Assembly: GCA_964538615.1 (NCBI GenBank)
Contig: CAZIGK010000006.1
Coordinates: 37,799-101,798 of the forward strand
Source of the DNA: CAZIGK01 sp964538615
GTDB lineage: Bacteria > Pseudomonadota > Alphaproteobacteria > Rickettsiales > RI-342
Direction of reading: 5' to 3'
Length of the DNA: 64,000 nucleotides
Shown: piece by piece, positions 15,648-25,219 of the stretch
Position numbering within the stretch: the first letter of the stretch is position 1
Layout: each line of letters begins with the position of its first letter
The notes under the pieces: generated by a model
The model's database searches: none
Told to the model about the DNA's origin: nothing
The model's input: the letters and a program-made list of their open reading frames with translations, nothing else
Translations under genes and position numbers: made by a program

Positions 15648-16898
15648 GTGAAAATCTTGTGGGATATCGCCTGGCATTATTTATGGGCACGCAAGCGGCA
15701 GAGTGTCGTGTCTCTGCTGGGTATTGTGCTGGGTGTCGGTTTTTTTCTGGCCATTGCCGGTCTGATGCGAGGCTCCGAGCAGGATTTTGTCCGCCGTCTG
15801 GTGGATAACTCGCCGCATGTGACCATGTATGATGAATATCGGCAGGCCAAACCGCAACCGGTTAACCAGCGATACCCGGCAGGAACGCTGATAGAATTAC
15901 GCAGCCTGAAGCCACAGTATGAGGTGCGGGGGATTCGCGGGTATCAACAGATATTGCAGCAGTTGCGTCGTGAGGCTGGAGTGCGTGCGGCGGGTGTCCT
16001 GAGTGGGCAGGCATTGGTGAGCTTCGCCGGGCGGGATGTTGCTATACAGCTCAGCGGCATGGTGCCGGAAGATGTGCGGAACGTCACCACTATCGAAAAT
16101 TATATGCGTCAGGGCAGTGTGGAAGACCTGATGGCCAACCGAAACGGCATCATTGTTGGGAAGGAACTATTACGCAAACTTTCTTTGCAATATGGCGATA
16201 ATCTTACCGTCTCCGCGCCGAATGGGCAGGTACGTACCTTCCAAATTATTGGAGTGTTTCGTACCGGACAAGTGCAGTATGATGCATCGCAGGCATTTAT
16301 TGACCTGAAACGCCAGCAGGCACTGATGAACCGTCCGAACCGCATCAACAGCCTCATCATCAAGCTGCCAGAACCTACCAGTGCCCACGCGGTCGCCCGG
16401 CAACTGGAGCGGCAATTTGGCTACAAGACAGTCTCGTGGCAGGAGGCATCGGAAGATTTGCTGAGTACGCTGGCGATTCGGAATATGATTATGTATTCCG
16501 TCGTGAGTGCTGTTCTGGTGGTGGCCGCCTTTGGCATTTACAATGTCATTTCCACCGTGGCGATGGAAAAACACCGGGATATTGCCATCCTTAAATCTAT
16601 GGGATTTACCGCAAAGGATGTGCGGCGTATTTTTCTCTGGCAGGGAACCGCGCTGGGTATTTTAGGGTGCGCCAGCGGTATTCCTCTTGGCCTCGCGATG
16701 ATGTGGGGGCTGACCCGCCTGACCATTCAACCGCCAGGGCTGGATGAGCCGGTCAACCTGCCGATGGACTGGAGTTACCCCGCATTTGTGATCGCCGCTG
16801 TCTTTGCGCTCACCTCCGCGATGGTGGCGGCATGGCTACCAGCCCGAAAGGCATCATCTGTTTTGCCAGTGGATATTTTACGTGGAGGCAGCGGATGA
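15648..16898 (+). CDS. MacB/LolC-type ABC transporter permease (FtsX-like)
   Basis: 416 residues starting at a GTG. Topology is that of FtsX-domain permeases: one N-terminal span (SLLGIVLGVGFFLAIAGL), a large periplasmic domain (about residues 45-275), then three C-terminal spans beginning MIMYSVVSAVLVVAAFGIY. The diagnostic cytoplasmic segment EKHRDIAILKSMGF follows the second span. Such permeases act by mechanotransmission rather than by passing substrate through the membrane. The ATPase starts inside its stop codon, so both are one complex with the preceding adaptor. Confidence 0.9.
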   Translation: MKILWDIAWHYLWARKRQSVVSLLGIVLGVGFFLAIAGLMRGSEQDFVRRLVDNSPHVTMYDEYRQAKPQPVNQRYPAGTLIELRSLKPQYEVRGIRGYQQILQQLRREAGVRAAGVLSGQALVSFAGRDVAIQLSGMVPEDVRNVTTIENYMRQGSVEDLMANRNGIIVGKELLRKLSLQYGDNLTVSAPNGQVRTFQIIGVFRTGQVQYDASQAFIDLKRQQALMNRPNRINSLIIKLPEPTSAHAVARQLERQFGYKTVSWQEASEDLLSTLAIRNMIMYSVVSAVLVVAAFGIYNVISTVAMEKHRDIAILKSMGFTAKDVRRIFLWQGTALGILGCASGIPLGLAMMWGLTRLTIQPPGLDEPVNLPMDWSYPAFVIAAVFALTSAMVAAWLPARKASSVLPVDILRGGSG

Positions 16899-17587
16899 GC
16901 TTACCCCCTCTGTTGCAATGTGAAAAGCTAACCCGGCGTTTGGAAGGGGATGTTCCTGTAACACTGGTACGGGATATTTCTCTCTCTATTGCGGCGGGTG
17001 AATGTGTGGCGATTGTGGGGCCTTCTGGTTCTGGCAAGTCATCGCTGTTGTATTTATTGGGTCTGCTGGATCGGCAAACAGCGGGGGAAATCTGGCTGGA
17101 GGGAGTCTCCACCAGCCCGTTGCACGATGATGCACTGGCCGCAATGAGATTAGCAAAACTGGGCTTTATCTTTCAGTTTCACTTCCTGTTGCCAGAGTTT
17201 ACCGCATTGGAAAACGTGATGTTACCCATGCGACGTCTGGGCCAAAAAAGCGAATCCGCCATGCGTGAGCATGGGCTGGCATTGCTGGCGGATTTGGGGC
17301 TGGAAGGGCAGGAAAACAAACGCCCGAAGCAGCTTTCCGGCGGGCAATGCCAACGGGTAGCCATTGCCCGTGCGCTGGCCAATGACCCGTTACTCTTGTT
17401 AGGAGATGAACCCACAGGAAATCTGGACACGGCATCCAGCGAAAACGTGCAGACGATTCTGCGGGATTTGGCACACAAGCAGAACCGCGGGGTTCTGGTC
17501 GTCACCCATGACCCACATTTTGCACAAACCGCTGACCGGGTGATTACGCTGGTAGACGGGCTATTGGTCTCTGCCTCTCAGGGGTGA
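16895..17587 (+). CDS. ABC transporter ATPase (MacB/LolD family)
   Basis: 230 residues. Walker A GPSGSGKSS, Q-loop FQFHFLLPEFTALENVMLP (typical of the LolD/MacB family), signature LSGGQCQRVAIARAL, Walker B LLLLGDEPTGNLD and switch His in VTHD are all present. Start at 16895 overlaps the permease stop (ATGA). Together with the adaptor and permease it forms a three-component export or lipoprotein-handling system; the substrate cannot be read from the sequence. A true lolD would be expected next to a LolC/E gene, and the LolC/E-like gene of this window lies 45 kb away. Confidence 0.93.
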   Translation: MSLPPLLQCEKLTRRLEGDVPVTLVRDISLSIAAGECVAIVGPSGSGKSSLLYLLGLLDRQTAGEIWLEGVSTSPLHDDALAAMRLAKLGFIFQFHFLLPEFTALENVMLPMRRLGQKSESAMREHGLALLADLGLEGQENKRPKQLSGGQCQRVAIARALANDPLLLLGDEPTGNLDTASSENVQTILRDLAHKQNRGVLVVTHDPHFAQTADRVITLVDGLLVSASQG

Positions 17588-17617
17588 GCCTTTCTTCCCC
17601 GTCCTTAACGATAGCAC

Positions 17618-19117
17618 TTATGCGCGGGTAGGCATTGTCTGCAAGACCCGTTGCATATCCTCTGCCAGCGTGGTGAGCTGTGTATCTATCGGCAACCCTT
17701 CTGCTTTAGCGCGGCGCAGGCTTTTCGCGGCTTCGTGGTTGAAGTCACGTTCCCCTGAAAGGGCATCCGCAGGGGTGGCGGCAACCGCAGCCAGTTTATG
17801 TTGCAGGTGCATCAGTTTTTGTTCATGGCCTTCCGCGTCCCAGAGTTGGGTATCTGCCTGCCAGAACTGGGCTTCTGTCAGACGACCGGAAGCAACCAAT
17901 GTTTGTAACTGCTCCCGGATGCTGGCTTCACGCTCTGGTACGGTGGGGGTGGGCTTCCCCGCTTTGGCATCTTTTCCAGCCTGTGCGTCCCGCATGAGGG
18001 GAAGATGCGTTATGCGCCCCAGCAGGGCAATGTCTATCTTTTCCCATGCCAGAGCGGAAAGGGTGTGAATGATGGGCGCAAACAGCCCATATGCTTGTGC
18101 GGGTGCTTCCGCCGCCTGCCGAACACGGGATTCTGTTTTATGTGGAAACGTATGCGCCACATGCTGCGCCATGTGTGTTTGTTCTTCATCCGGAGTCATG
18201 GGAACGGGCTGGCCATTCATGCTGTTGGGCTTGGTTTGCCCTATATAGGCGGCACGGCCATGTTGCAAGCCGGTAGACATTTCTACCCGTTGCGTGAATT
18301 CCAATGCAGAATGTTGCGATTGCTCTCTCTCCCATTGCACAATCAATGCCCCCAATGCATCCGCAATGGCAGGTAGATGGCGCTGAAGATGCTGACGGAA
18401 TTGTTTATGCTCATCATGCCACCAGCGATTTGTGGCGTCTAATTGCAGGGGCGGTAATGGCTGGGTTGGTATTTCCCCTCCCCCGATGGCGTAATAGAAC
18501 ATCCATTTATCCAGCAGCATCTCTTGCTGCGCGGGTTGCAGGGCACCGCTTTGCAGTAACGGTTGCAGGTAATGACGGATGGCGTCTTTAGCGATGGTTT
18601 CTTCATCCAGGTGCTTGGCTTGTTCATCCGTGGCCAGTCCGTGGGCGGTGGCCAGCTCGCCATGAATTTCCCCTAAATCATGTACCAGAATGGAGCGCAT
18701 GAGAGTTTGCGCCACCCACTGGCCGGAGGCGGCTGCAAGGTCTGTGCCGCTTTTTTCCAGCTTATCCATCACGGACATGAGTACCAGTAGGGTGTGAAGC
18801 GCGGGGTTCACCTCATAGATTTGAGGCATCCCCGCGTGTTCACCAAAACGACGAACCGAGGATAACCGATAAAATAACTGGCCGAACATCTCGACTTCCA
18901 GATCCGAGAGGCGGAGGCCTGCATAGCGTTCGTTCAGTTTGTGAAAAACACGGACCCAATGCTGTGCAGTGATGGTTTTGTCAGCCTGTGGACGGTTGAA
19001 TTCGTCGTCATCTCCAAACAACAGATATTCTTCCAGTTGGTTGCGCAGATTGGCATAGGTTTCATCCTGCGCAATGGGGGCATTGTCGTAAAAGGCGTGG
19101 GTGGGGTCTTGGGTCAT
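17618..19117 (-). CDS. HD-domain-like protein, accessory
   Basis: 499 residues, no signal peptide. Residues 103-155 resemble an HD phosphohydrolase core: E-x-NPALHTLLVLMSVMDKL (His108) followed by LMRSILVHDLGEIHGEL (His146-Asp147), in the spacing seen in HD-type nucleotidases. The remaining 340 residues are helical, Gln/His/Ala-rich and unrecognised. If active it would hydrolyse a phosphomonoester in the cytoplasm. Divergent from the histidine phosphatase gene, sharing a 154-base promoter region. HD assignment is moderate; the rest is unknown. Confidence 0.65.
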   Translation of the reverse strand: MTQDPTHAFYDNAPIAQDETYANLRNQLEEYLLFGDDDEFNRPQADKTITAQHWVRVFHKLNERYAGLRLSDLEVEMFGQLFYRLSSVRRFGEHAGMPQIYEVNPALHTLLVLMSVMDKLEKSGTDLAAASGQWVAQTLMRSILVHDLGEIHGELATAHGLATDEQAKHLDEETIAKDAIRHYLQPLLQSGALQPAQQEMLLDKWMFYYAIGGGEIPTQPLPPLQLDATNRWWHDEHKQFRQHLQRHLPAIADALGALIVQWEREQSQHSALEFTQRVEMSTGLQHGRAAYIGQTKPNSMNGQPVPMTPDEEQTHMAQHVAHTFPHKTESRVRQAAEAPAQAYGLFAPIIHTLSALAWEKIDIALLGRITHLPLMRDAQAGKDAKAGKPTPTVPEREASIREQLQTLVASGRLTEAQFWQADTQLWDAEGHEQKLMHLQHKLAAVAATPADALSGERDFNHEAAKSLRRAKAEGLPIDTQLTTLAEDMQRVLQTMPTRA

Positions 19118-19160
19118 GGTGGTCTCCCTGAACTAGCGTACAACGTTTTGGCGTTGTTTT

Positions 19161-19190
19161 TTGTCTTCATGATCGGCAATTTGCTATAAT
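19161..19190 (+). promoter_or_regulatory. sigma70-type promoter for the histidine phosphatase gene
   Basis: TTGTCT at 19161-19166 and a perfect TATAAT at 19185-19190 with an 18-base spacer, about 80 bases before the start codon at 19272. A small inverted repeat CAACG-N6-CGTTG (19141-19156) followed by six T lies just upstream. Confidence 0.45.
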
Positions 19191-19271
19191 CTTTTCTGCA
19201 GGCGCGCATCTCCCCCTGCGGTTGATGCAAACCAAAGGAGTAAGCCTTGTGTATTTAGTCGGATTGATGGA

Positions 19272-20432
19272 ATGAAACAAGCAGATTCCTCAGTGGCATC
19301 CTTACTGCTGCCACGCAATATCCCTCTGCAACAGATAGCGGATGCATGGGGTATGGATGTGCCAACATTGTTACAGGCCGCAGAAGAGCGCCAGTTGCCG
19401 GGGGATATTACATTTGTACGCCATGCGGAAACCTGGGGTAACCGTTTAAGTCGTCAGACCGGAGAGCCTCTGGCACGGCTGGCGCCTACACCCCTGCCAT
19501 GGCTACAGCATCTCCCCGATGCACAGGGAGAAAAACACTGGCATATCGCAGTGGATGCCCGGCAGCAACCGTTGTATGTGGACGCCTGTAGCCATTGGGC
19601 GATGGACGCCCATCGCTATTTGGCGGAAGCTTTACCCGACTGGACAGAACGCCATGAAGGACGCTGTTTCCGGATGACGCGGGAAGGTATGCAGGCTGCG
19701 ATGCATCTGGCGGCGGATTGGTGGCAGGGCTGGCAGCAGCGACAGGGCGAAACTTCCCCCTCTATCCAGACGTCTGCCCTGTTACGAGCACAATGGACCG
19801 CACGGATGTGGGTACAGAACCGACACATGCAGCCGCAGATGATACCACATGTGGAAGAACGGCATTTTGGGCTGCATCTTTCCCGGCAGCCGTTGCATCA
19901 GCTTCCTGAACTGGCAGTGAAACACGGATTTCAGGTACGACAGTTACACCGGATTCCCTTTATCTGGCCACCACACACCCAGCATGAACATGTGTTTGAA
20001 AAATGGCTACAGGGTGAGGCGTTCAGCCAGTTGCCTGCACGGGTGTTGCGCTGGCTGCCCACCTTGCGAAACGGGATTGTGATTTTGCATGGTGACCTGT
20101 GGCAGGGTGGATTGTTGCCGGTGTTATGGAATAAACCCGCTGGCATCTGGTTACGCAGCCGCCATTTCCACCCGCGCAACCTGTGCCATGTACGGCTGGA
20201 TATGAACCATTGGATATTGGCACGCGCTGCAGCCGAATCCGGGCAACCGGATGCCCTTCGCACGATGCGGCAGGACTGGCAGGCACAAACCGCACGCGCC
20301 AACCGCTGGAGTTCCGTCATGCATCGGCAAGAGGTACAGCAGGCTCGCTTACAGCAAGGCTTGCAGCAGGCACGCGAGGTACGCATCCGTCAACCAGAGC
20401 CAATTTGCTGGATGCCACTATCCGATGCGTGA
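19272..20432 (+). CDS. histidine phosphatase superfamily protein, atypical
   Basis: 386 residues. The catalytic RHxE motif is at residues 50-53 (ITFVRHAETWGN), ERHFG lies further on, and a second catalytic His at about 273 in IVILHGDLWQGG completes the family pattern. About 100 residues of insertion separate the first motif from the rest of the core, and a Gln/Arg-rich helix forms the C-terminal 70 residues. An N-terminal 40-residue segment resembling a small helical domain precedes the core. The substrate is unknown; a second histidine phosphatase lies at 28066-29154. No signal peptide. Confidence 0.75.
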   Translation: MKQADSSVASLLLPRNIPLQQIADAWGMDVPTLLQAAEERQLPGDITFVRHAETWGNRLSRQTGEPLARLAPTPLPWLQHLPDAQGEKHWHIAVDARQQPLYVDACSHWAMDAHRYLAEALPDWTERHEGRCFRMTREGMQAAMHLAADWWQGWQQRQGETSPSIQTSALLRAQWTARMWVQNRHMQPQMIPHVEERHFGLHLSRQPLHQLPELAVKHGFQVRQLHRIPFIWPPHTQHEHVFEKWLQGEAFSQLPARVLRWLPTLRNGIVILHGDLWQGGLLPVLWNKPAGIWLRSRHFHPRNLCHVRLDMNHWILARAAAESGQPDALRTMRQDWQAQTARANRWSSVMHRQEVQQARLQQGLQQAREVRIRQPEPICWMPLSDA

Positions 20433-20451
20433 TGCGCAAGCGCGGCTTCGG

Positions 20452-22359
20452 TTACTTGCCGGGCGTGGCGACAGGCAATGCTAGCGGTGGCTCAACAGGT
20501 GCCGGTGCTTCTTCGGACGTATGACGGGTTGCCGCCGAAGCTTTTTTGGCAGGAGACACCCAAATACCAGAGGCAGGAACCGCCCGTGGAGCCGTGACGA
20601 CCAGTTGCCCGGTCACGGTGGCAGGCGTTTCCGCATTGGCAGCCGCAGGCATCGCCGCTTGTGGAGAAGCAAGAGTCGCCATGCCGCCTTGTGTGGGCAG
20701 CATAATCATGGTTGGCTGCATCATGGTTGGCACGGTCGCGCCTTGCAGGGTGACGGCCGAAAGGGGTGACGCAGTGGCCTGTGCTGGTTGTGGCAGTTGA
20801 ATATCTGGCAGGCGCTCGCCTTGTTTCAGGTAGTGACTTTGAATCGCGGCCAGAACCGCAGGGTCAGAACTGGAGGCAGCACTGCCCATAGCCAGAGGTG
20901 ATGCCTGTTGTTCATCGCGACGGCTGAGAAAGGTAGCGGCTATATCATCCGGATCGTCTGACAGGGTTTCTTCCACATGGGCGGTCAGCGTGGCCTGCAC
21001 ACCCGGCTTAAAGCGAGGCGCGGGGATAAAATCCCGCCCCAGTTGTGGCTCCGTCTCAGCGGTTGCTTCAGCGGCAATCAGACCTTCCGGCAGTTCTGCG
21101 GTAAGATGTTGCATTTCCTCAGCGGCATCTGCCATGAGTTGCTGATGTTCATCACCCAGTGGCGGTTCTTCCATCATAGGCTGCAAGGCGGCACCCCCGC
21201 CCATGGTCACAGGCTGATAGCGGGAAAGAAGCTGCATCATCTGCTGGTCGCCACGCTGGTTAGCCAGCATGAAAGGCGTGCTGTAGCCGGCGTCTGCCAC
21301 ATCGGTACGCGCACCGGCCTGCAGTAAGGCTTCCACCAATTGCGGCAACCCTGTGAGTACCGCCATGTGCAACGCAGTCATACCTTGCACATTCAGCCCA
21401 TCCGTTGTAGCGCCACGGGCGAGCAACAGGCGCAGCACATCCAGTTGACCATAGCGCACCGCATGCATGACGGGGGTATCGCCCCATTCGTTGCGGGCAT
21501 TGGGGTTCATGCCATAATGCGACAGGTAGGCAATCACGCCTTTCTGGTCACCGCGTGCGATGGCAGAAAAGAACTCCGAATAATTTTGGGCCGTATCCGC
21601 CACGGGTGGCAGATGCGCATTGCTGCGATCTCCCGCTTGCAGTTCCGGATAGGCCGCACCGGATTGCACATTCAGGTAGGGGTTTTGCAACGGATAGACC
21701 CCTGTATTGCCATGAACAGGCACATCTTTCGCATCCTGATACCCGCCGCGCACGGCCATGGCCTCACGCTGGTTTTGCATAATGGGGCTGCGACGCTGCT
21801 GGTATCGGCTGGCATGACGACCCGCACGACCAGATGCTTTAGCTTGACGAGCAGGACGTGTGCCAACGACCTCGCGAGCGGCAGGTTCCTGTGTGGTCAC
21901 AGAGCTTGTAGCGGCAGGGGTCGTGGGTTGCGCTGGCTGAAATGCCTGCTCCAGTTGCTGTTGAGGGGTTGGGGGAAGGGGCAGCGTGAGATCCCCCTGC
22001 GGCTGAGGCGGCAACGGCGAGGCCAGTTCCTGCGAACTGACGGGTGCCGCGGATGGCAGAGGCGGCACTGGAGATGCAGAGGGTGCCGCCATGGTGTTCA
22101 TGGTGTTATTTGCGGCGGAAGGCAACGGCGGCACATCCGAAAACAGTTCATCTACCGCATTGGCGGATGGAACCGAAGGTGCCGGAGGAAGGGGCATGCC
22201 AGCGGGTGAGGATGGTGACGCCGCAGGTGTATCCAGAAGAGGAGGTAATTCCGCAGCCTGTAGGTTGTGAGACAGAGGCATGGCCGCCAGCAATGCGCTG
22301 ATAGCACAGCAACGCAACCACGAACTACGGGAATTGCCCACACGTTCTTTACCCTTCAT
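20452..22359 (-). CDS. exported ankyrin-repeat protein
   Basis: 635 residues from the ATG at 22359. A signal peptide (basic start, ISALLAAMPLSHNLQA) sends it to the periplasm or beyond. Residues about 30-190 are Pro/Ser/Ala-rich and disordered. Three to four ankyrin repeats follow, recognisable by GDTPVMHAVRYGQLDVLRLLLARGA, GMTALHMAVLTGLPQLVEALLQAGA and a weaker third, STPFMLANQRGDQQMMQLL. The C-terminal 250 residues are again low-complexity. Ankyrin repeats bind proteins; the partner is unknown. It lies directly downstream of popZ on the same strand. Confidence 0.8.
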   Translation of the reverse strand: MKGKERVGNSRSSWLRCCAISALLAAMPLSHNLQAAELPPLLDTPAASPSSPAGMPLPPAPSVPSANAVDELFSDVPPLPSAANNTMNTMAAPSASPVPPLPSAAPVSSQELASPLPPQPQGDLTLPLPPTPQQQLEQAFQPAQPTTPAATSSVTTQEPAAREVVGTRPARQAKASGRAGRHASRYQQRRSPIMQNQREAMAVRGGYQDAKDVPVHGNTGVYPLQNPYLNVQSGAAYPELQAGDRSNAHLPPVADTAQNYSEFFSAIARGDQKGVIAYLSHYGMNPNARNEWGDTPVMHAVRYGQLDVLRLLLARGATTDGLNVQGMTALHMAVLTGLPQLVEALLQAGARTDVADAGYSTPFMLANQRGDQQMMQLLSRYQPVTMGGGAALQPMMEEPPLGDEHQQLMADAAEEMQHLTAELPEGLIAAEATAETEPQLGRDFIPAPRFKPGVQATLTAHVEETLSDDPDDIAATFLSRRDEQQASPLAMGSAASSSDPAVLAAIQSHYLKQGERLPDIQLPQPAQATASPLSAVTLQGATVPTMMQPTMIMLPTQGGMATLASPQAAMPAAANAETPATVTGQLVVTAPRAVPASGIWVSPAKKASAATRHTSEEAPAPVEPPLALPVATPGK

Positions 22360-22466
22360 TAACACTATTGTGTTTAATCTATGGTGCCCAGTCATATGCG
22401 TACCTCTTGTACTAACGTCAAAAAAACACGTGGGAGAGGATATAAGGTAACACGCCTTGTATCTCC

Positions 22467-23570
22467 CTACCCTCGCGGTATTAATTTTTGCAATTCTTCC
22501 CGCACAATGCGCTCTACCATGCCGGGAAGCTGATCATCCAACCACTGCTTCAGCAATGGCTTTAATGCTTCAACCATCAAATCCTCCACCGTGACACCGG
22601 TACGGGTACTAAGCTGCGGTGATGGCACAGCCGGACTGGCAGCAGGTTTCATGGCATGCATAAAATGGCTGATAGCCGCCGTTGCTGCGGCAGCAGTTGC
22701 CTGCGACAGCAACCCTTGCGCATCAGAGGGCGCAGGTGCGGCTTCGGATGCCGCGCCGATGGTTGGTGCAGAGACCTCTTCTCGCCATAACGCAGCAGCA
22801 GCGCGAACGGGCGCCTCTTCCTCTACCAGCAACTCTGTATCATCTTCATCAAGCAAGGCATCAAGCGCCTCATCGGCCTCGCTGTCATCAGAGGTTGCGT
22901 CATCATCCGCCATGCGTTCCGCCCATAATCCTTTTAGCGGAGCCGGCTCATCTTCATCGTCTATATCATCCATGGCGCTTTTCGTGAGGGTCTCCGCAGG
23001 AAAATCTGGCTGACCCGCCTCCGGCTGCAAATCAGCCTCGGCATCCATCATTTCAGGAGCCACTTCTTCCAGCAAGTCCTCCTCATCCCAATCGGGGGAG
23101 GCAGCGTCGTCCGCATCTGTCACCATGGCACCCTCCATTTCTGAAGCGGATGCCGTCGCATCATGTGCGACGTCTCCTTCCTCCAGAGAGCGGGTCAAGG
23201 CATCAATATCATGCAGTATATCCTTACGGGCAGATTCCGGCACCTCTTCCGGTTCGTCTTCCAGCATGCCTTCGGTTAGCTGGAGAATATCATCCACTTC
23301 ACTTTCTTCGCTTGACGGCTGCTCCAACGCATCAACCGATGTATTTTCCTGCGCCTCAGCAAAAATCGCCTCAAAATCCTCCGGCACCTGAACCGCTTGC
23401 GCCACAGACGCATCGGCATCATCCGGCTCTGGTTCAGAAGCTTCCGGCGCTATTTCCGGCTCCACGGCTGGCGCAGCATCCCCTGCATCATCCTCTTCCG
23501 CGATAATGCGCTTGATGGACTGCAATATCTCTTCCATGGTTGGGTCGTGTTCCGCTTGCGGATCCGCCAT
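22467..23570 (-). CDS. popZ: polar organizing protein PopZ
   Basis: 367 residues with the three-part PopZ architecture. A short N-terminal helix (TMEEILQSIKRIIAEED) binds client proteins. A long, very acidic, Pro/Ala/Asp/Glu-rich disordered linker follows. The conserved C-terminal oligomerisation region is VEDLMVEALKPLLKQWLDDQLPGM and VERIVREELQKL. In Caulobacter PopZ condenses at cell poles, anchors ParB-parS and recruits cell-cycle kinases. The linker (about 260 residues) is longer than in Caulobacter (protein about 177 residues). Start at 23570 chosen so the N-terminal helix comes at residues 11-27. Follows tolC and pcm on the same strand. Confidence 0.92.
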   Translation of the reverse strand: MADPQAEHDPTMEEILQSIKRIIAEEDDAGDAAPAVEPEIAPEASEPEPDDADASVAQAVQVPEDFEAIFAEAQENTSVDALEQPSSEESEVDDILQLTEGMLEDEPEEVPESARKDILHDIDALTRSLEEGDVAHDATASASEMEGAMVTDADDAASPDWDEEDLLEEVAPEMMDAEADLQPEAGQPDFPAETLTKSAMDDIDDEDEPAPLKGLWAERMADDDATSDDSEADEALDALLDEDDTELLVEEEAPVRAAAALWREEVSAPTIGAASEAAPAPSDAQGLLSQATAAAATAAISHFMHAMKPAASPAVPSPQLSTRTGVTVEDLMVEALKPLLKQWLDDQLPGMVERIVREELQKLIPRG

Positions 23571-23757
23571 CGCCCTCTGTTCCCGCCTGTGAGTTACGTC
23601 TTTATGGCTCCCGCTTTTGCATGCACACACTACCCGCAAAAGATGGAACGCAGGTCATGACACAGGTTTACCCCAAGAAGAAATAAGCCCATACCAAGCC
23701 TCTGCCAAAAGCTTATCAGATGCCTTCAGGAAACACAACACATTGTTGAAAGAGCGA

Positions 23758-25119
23758 CTAGAACCCCAAGATTTTGTATTGGGTATTCTTATAATGCTCT
23801 TCAGGCTGATACAGCGCCACATCCAGATCCAGCGCGCCGGCGGTAAAGCGCCCTGCCAATGCTGCCAGATTGTAATGCGCGACCAGAGCATTACGCTTCG
23901 CGGTGATCAGATTCACCTGTGCCTCGAATAACTCCTGTTCGGCATCCAGCACGTCCAGCGTGGTACGGGCACCGTAATCATATTCCTGCTTTACGCCAGA
24001 CAAGGCTACTTTCGCTGCACGAATAGCCTCTTCATTGGCTTCAATGGTTGCACGGCTGACCTGCAATTGCTTCCAGCGTTGCGCCACTAATTCCACCACG
24101 GTATTGCGCGCATTTTTCGCTTCACTTTGCGCTTGATGGTATTGTTTTTTAGCACGACGAATGTTCGCATATTCTGCCCCGGACTGATACAGAGGCACGT
24201 TCACATTCAGGCTGATAGAGTCATTTTCAATTTTGCCGGAGTTATTCAGAAACAACAAACCGGTTTCACGGCGCATGGAGCCATTCAGACTGACATCTGG
24301 CAACAGTTGTGCCTTGGCCTCTCCAATGGTCGCTTCCGCCACATTACTATTGGCAACAGCCTGTAAAAGCTGTGGGTTTTGCTTCAATGCCAATTGCACC
24401 ACCTCATCCAAATTTTCCGGCTCCCATACGGGCATGGCGGGCAAATCGGCCTGTTCTGGTGGCGGCATACGGACGACTCTCTCAAAGGTCGCTTCGGCAA
24501 TCGTGACATCCCCTTCCGCCTGCACGCGATCTGAAATGGCGCGCGCCAGACGTGAATCCGACTGCGCGGTATCTGTGCGGGTTACTTCCCCAACATCAAA
24601 GCGTTCTTTGGTTGCATTCTGGTGTTTCGTCAAAACACCTTCATTTTTACGCGCCAAATCCAGCACGGTACGGGCACGCACCACATCTACATAGGCAATG
24701 GCGGCTTCCAGCATAATCTGCTGTTCGGTATCCGTCAGGGCGGCACGCTGCGCATTTACTGCTTCCCGCGCACGTTCAACGGCGGATACGGTTTCACCCC
24801 CGTTAAAAATCGGTTGCTGTAAATTGACTGCCTCCGTATGGGACCAGCGGGTCGTGCGGCTAGCGTTGTTGACGCTCACACCTTCACGCTCGCGCACGTA
24901 ATTGGCACTCAGGTTGGGGCGCCAGCCGGACATAGCGCGAGCCACATCTTCGTCTGCCACGCGCACCGCATCCCGCGCCGCTTCCAGTTGTGGGTTTTCC
25001 CGGTAGGCATTGGCCAGCGCATCTTTCAAATCCATGGCATGAGCATGCATGGTCTGGGATACCGTCATGACCAGCGACATTGCCGTTGTCAGAAATATGT
25101 TACGCACTCTCCACCTCAT
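23758..25119 (-). CDS. tolC: TolC-family outer-membrane channel protein
   Basis: 453 residues. Signal peptide ending near MHAHAMD, then the two-fold repeated TolC architecture: LKDALANAYRENPQLEAARDAV at the start of the first half and LDEVVQLALKQNPQLLQAVANSN at the start of the second, each followed by barrel strands and long coiled coils. YVREREGV and VPLYQSGAEYANIRRAK mark the strand segments, and GARTTLDVLDAEQELFEAQVNLI is the conserved final helix. Exit duct for type I secretion and efflux; no RTX-type ABC protein is in the window. Start at 25119 gives the signal peptide. Lies between pcm and popZ, a common alphaproteobacterial order. Confidence 0.93.
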   Translation of the reverse strand: MRWRVRNIFLTTAMSLVMTVSQTMHAHAMDLKDALANAYRENPQLEAARDAVRVADEDVARAMSGWRPNLSANYVREREGVSVNNASRTTRWSHTEAVNLQQPIFNGGETVSAVERAREAVNAQRAALTDTEQQIMLEAAIAYVDVVRARTVLDLARKNEGVLTKHQNATKERFDVGEVTRTDTAQSDSRLARAISDRVQAEGDVTIAEATFERVVRMPPPEQADLPAMPVWEPENLDEVVQLALKQNPQLLQAVANSNVAEATIGEAKAQLLPDVSLNGSMRRETGLLFLNNSGKIENDSISLNVNVPLYQSGAEYANIRRAKKQYHQAQSEAKNARNTVVELVAQRWKQLQVSRATIEANEEAIRAAKVALSGVKQEYDYGARTTLDVLDAEQELFEAQVNLITAKRNALVAHYNLAALAGRFTAGALDLDVALYQPEEHYKNTQYKILGF

Positions 25120-25219
25120 AATAATACGCCCTTTTGGTCTTCTGTAGTCATAAGATACAGGGATTAATGAAACGTAAACCCAACCCACTCAGCACACTAA
25201 ATGTAGTATGGGTTTTTAT

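Noticed and set aside
21340..22209. 289-residue plus-strand frame opposite the ankyrin gene
   Set aside because: It is an out-of-frame shadow of the low-complexity, GC-rich part of the minus-strand gene.
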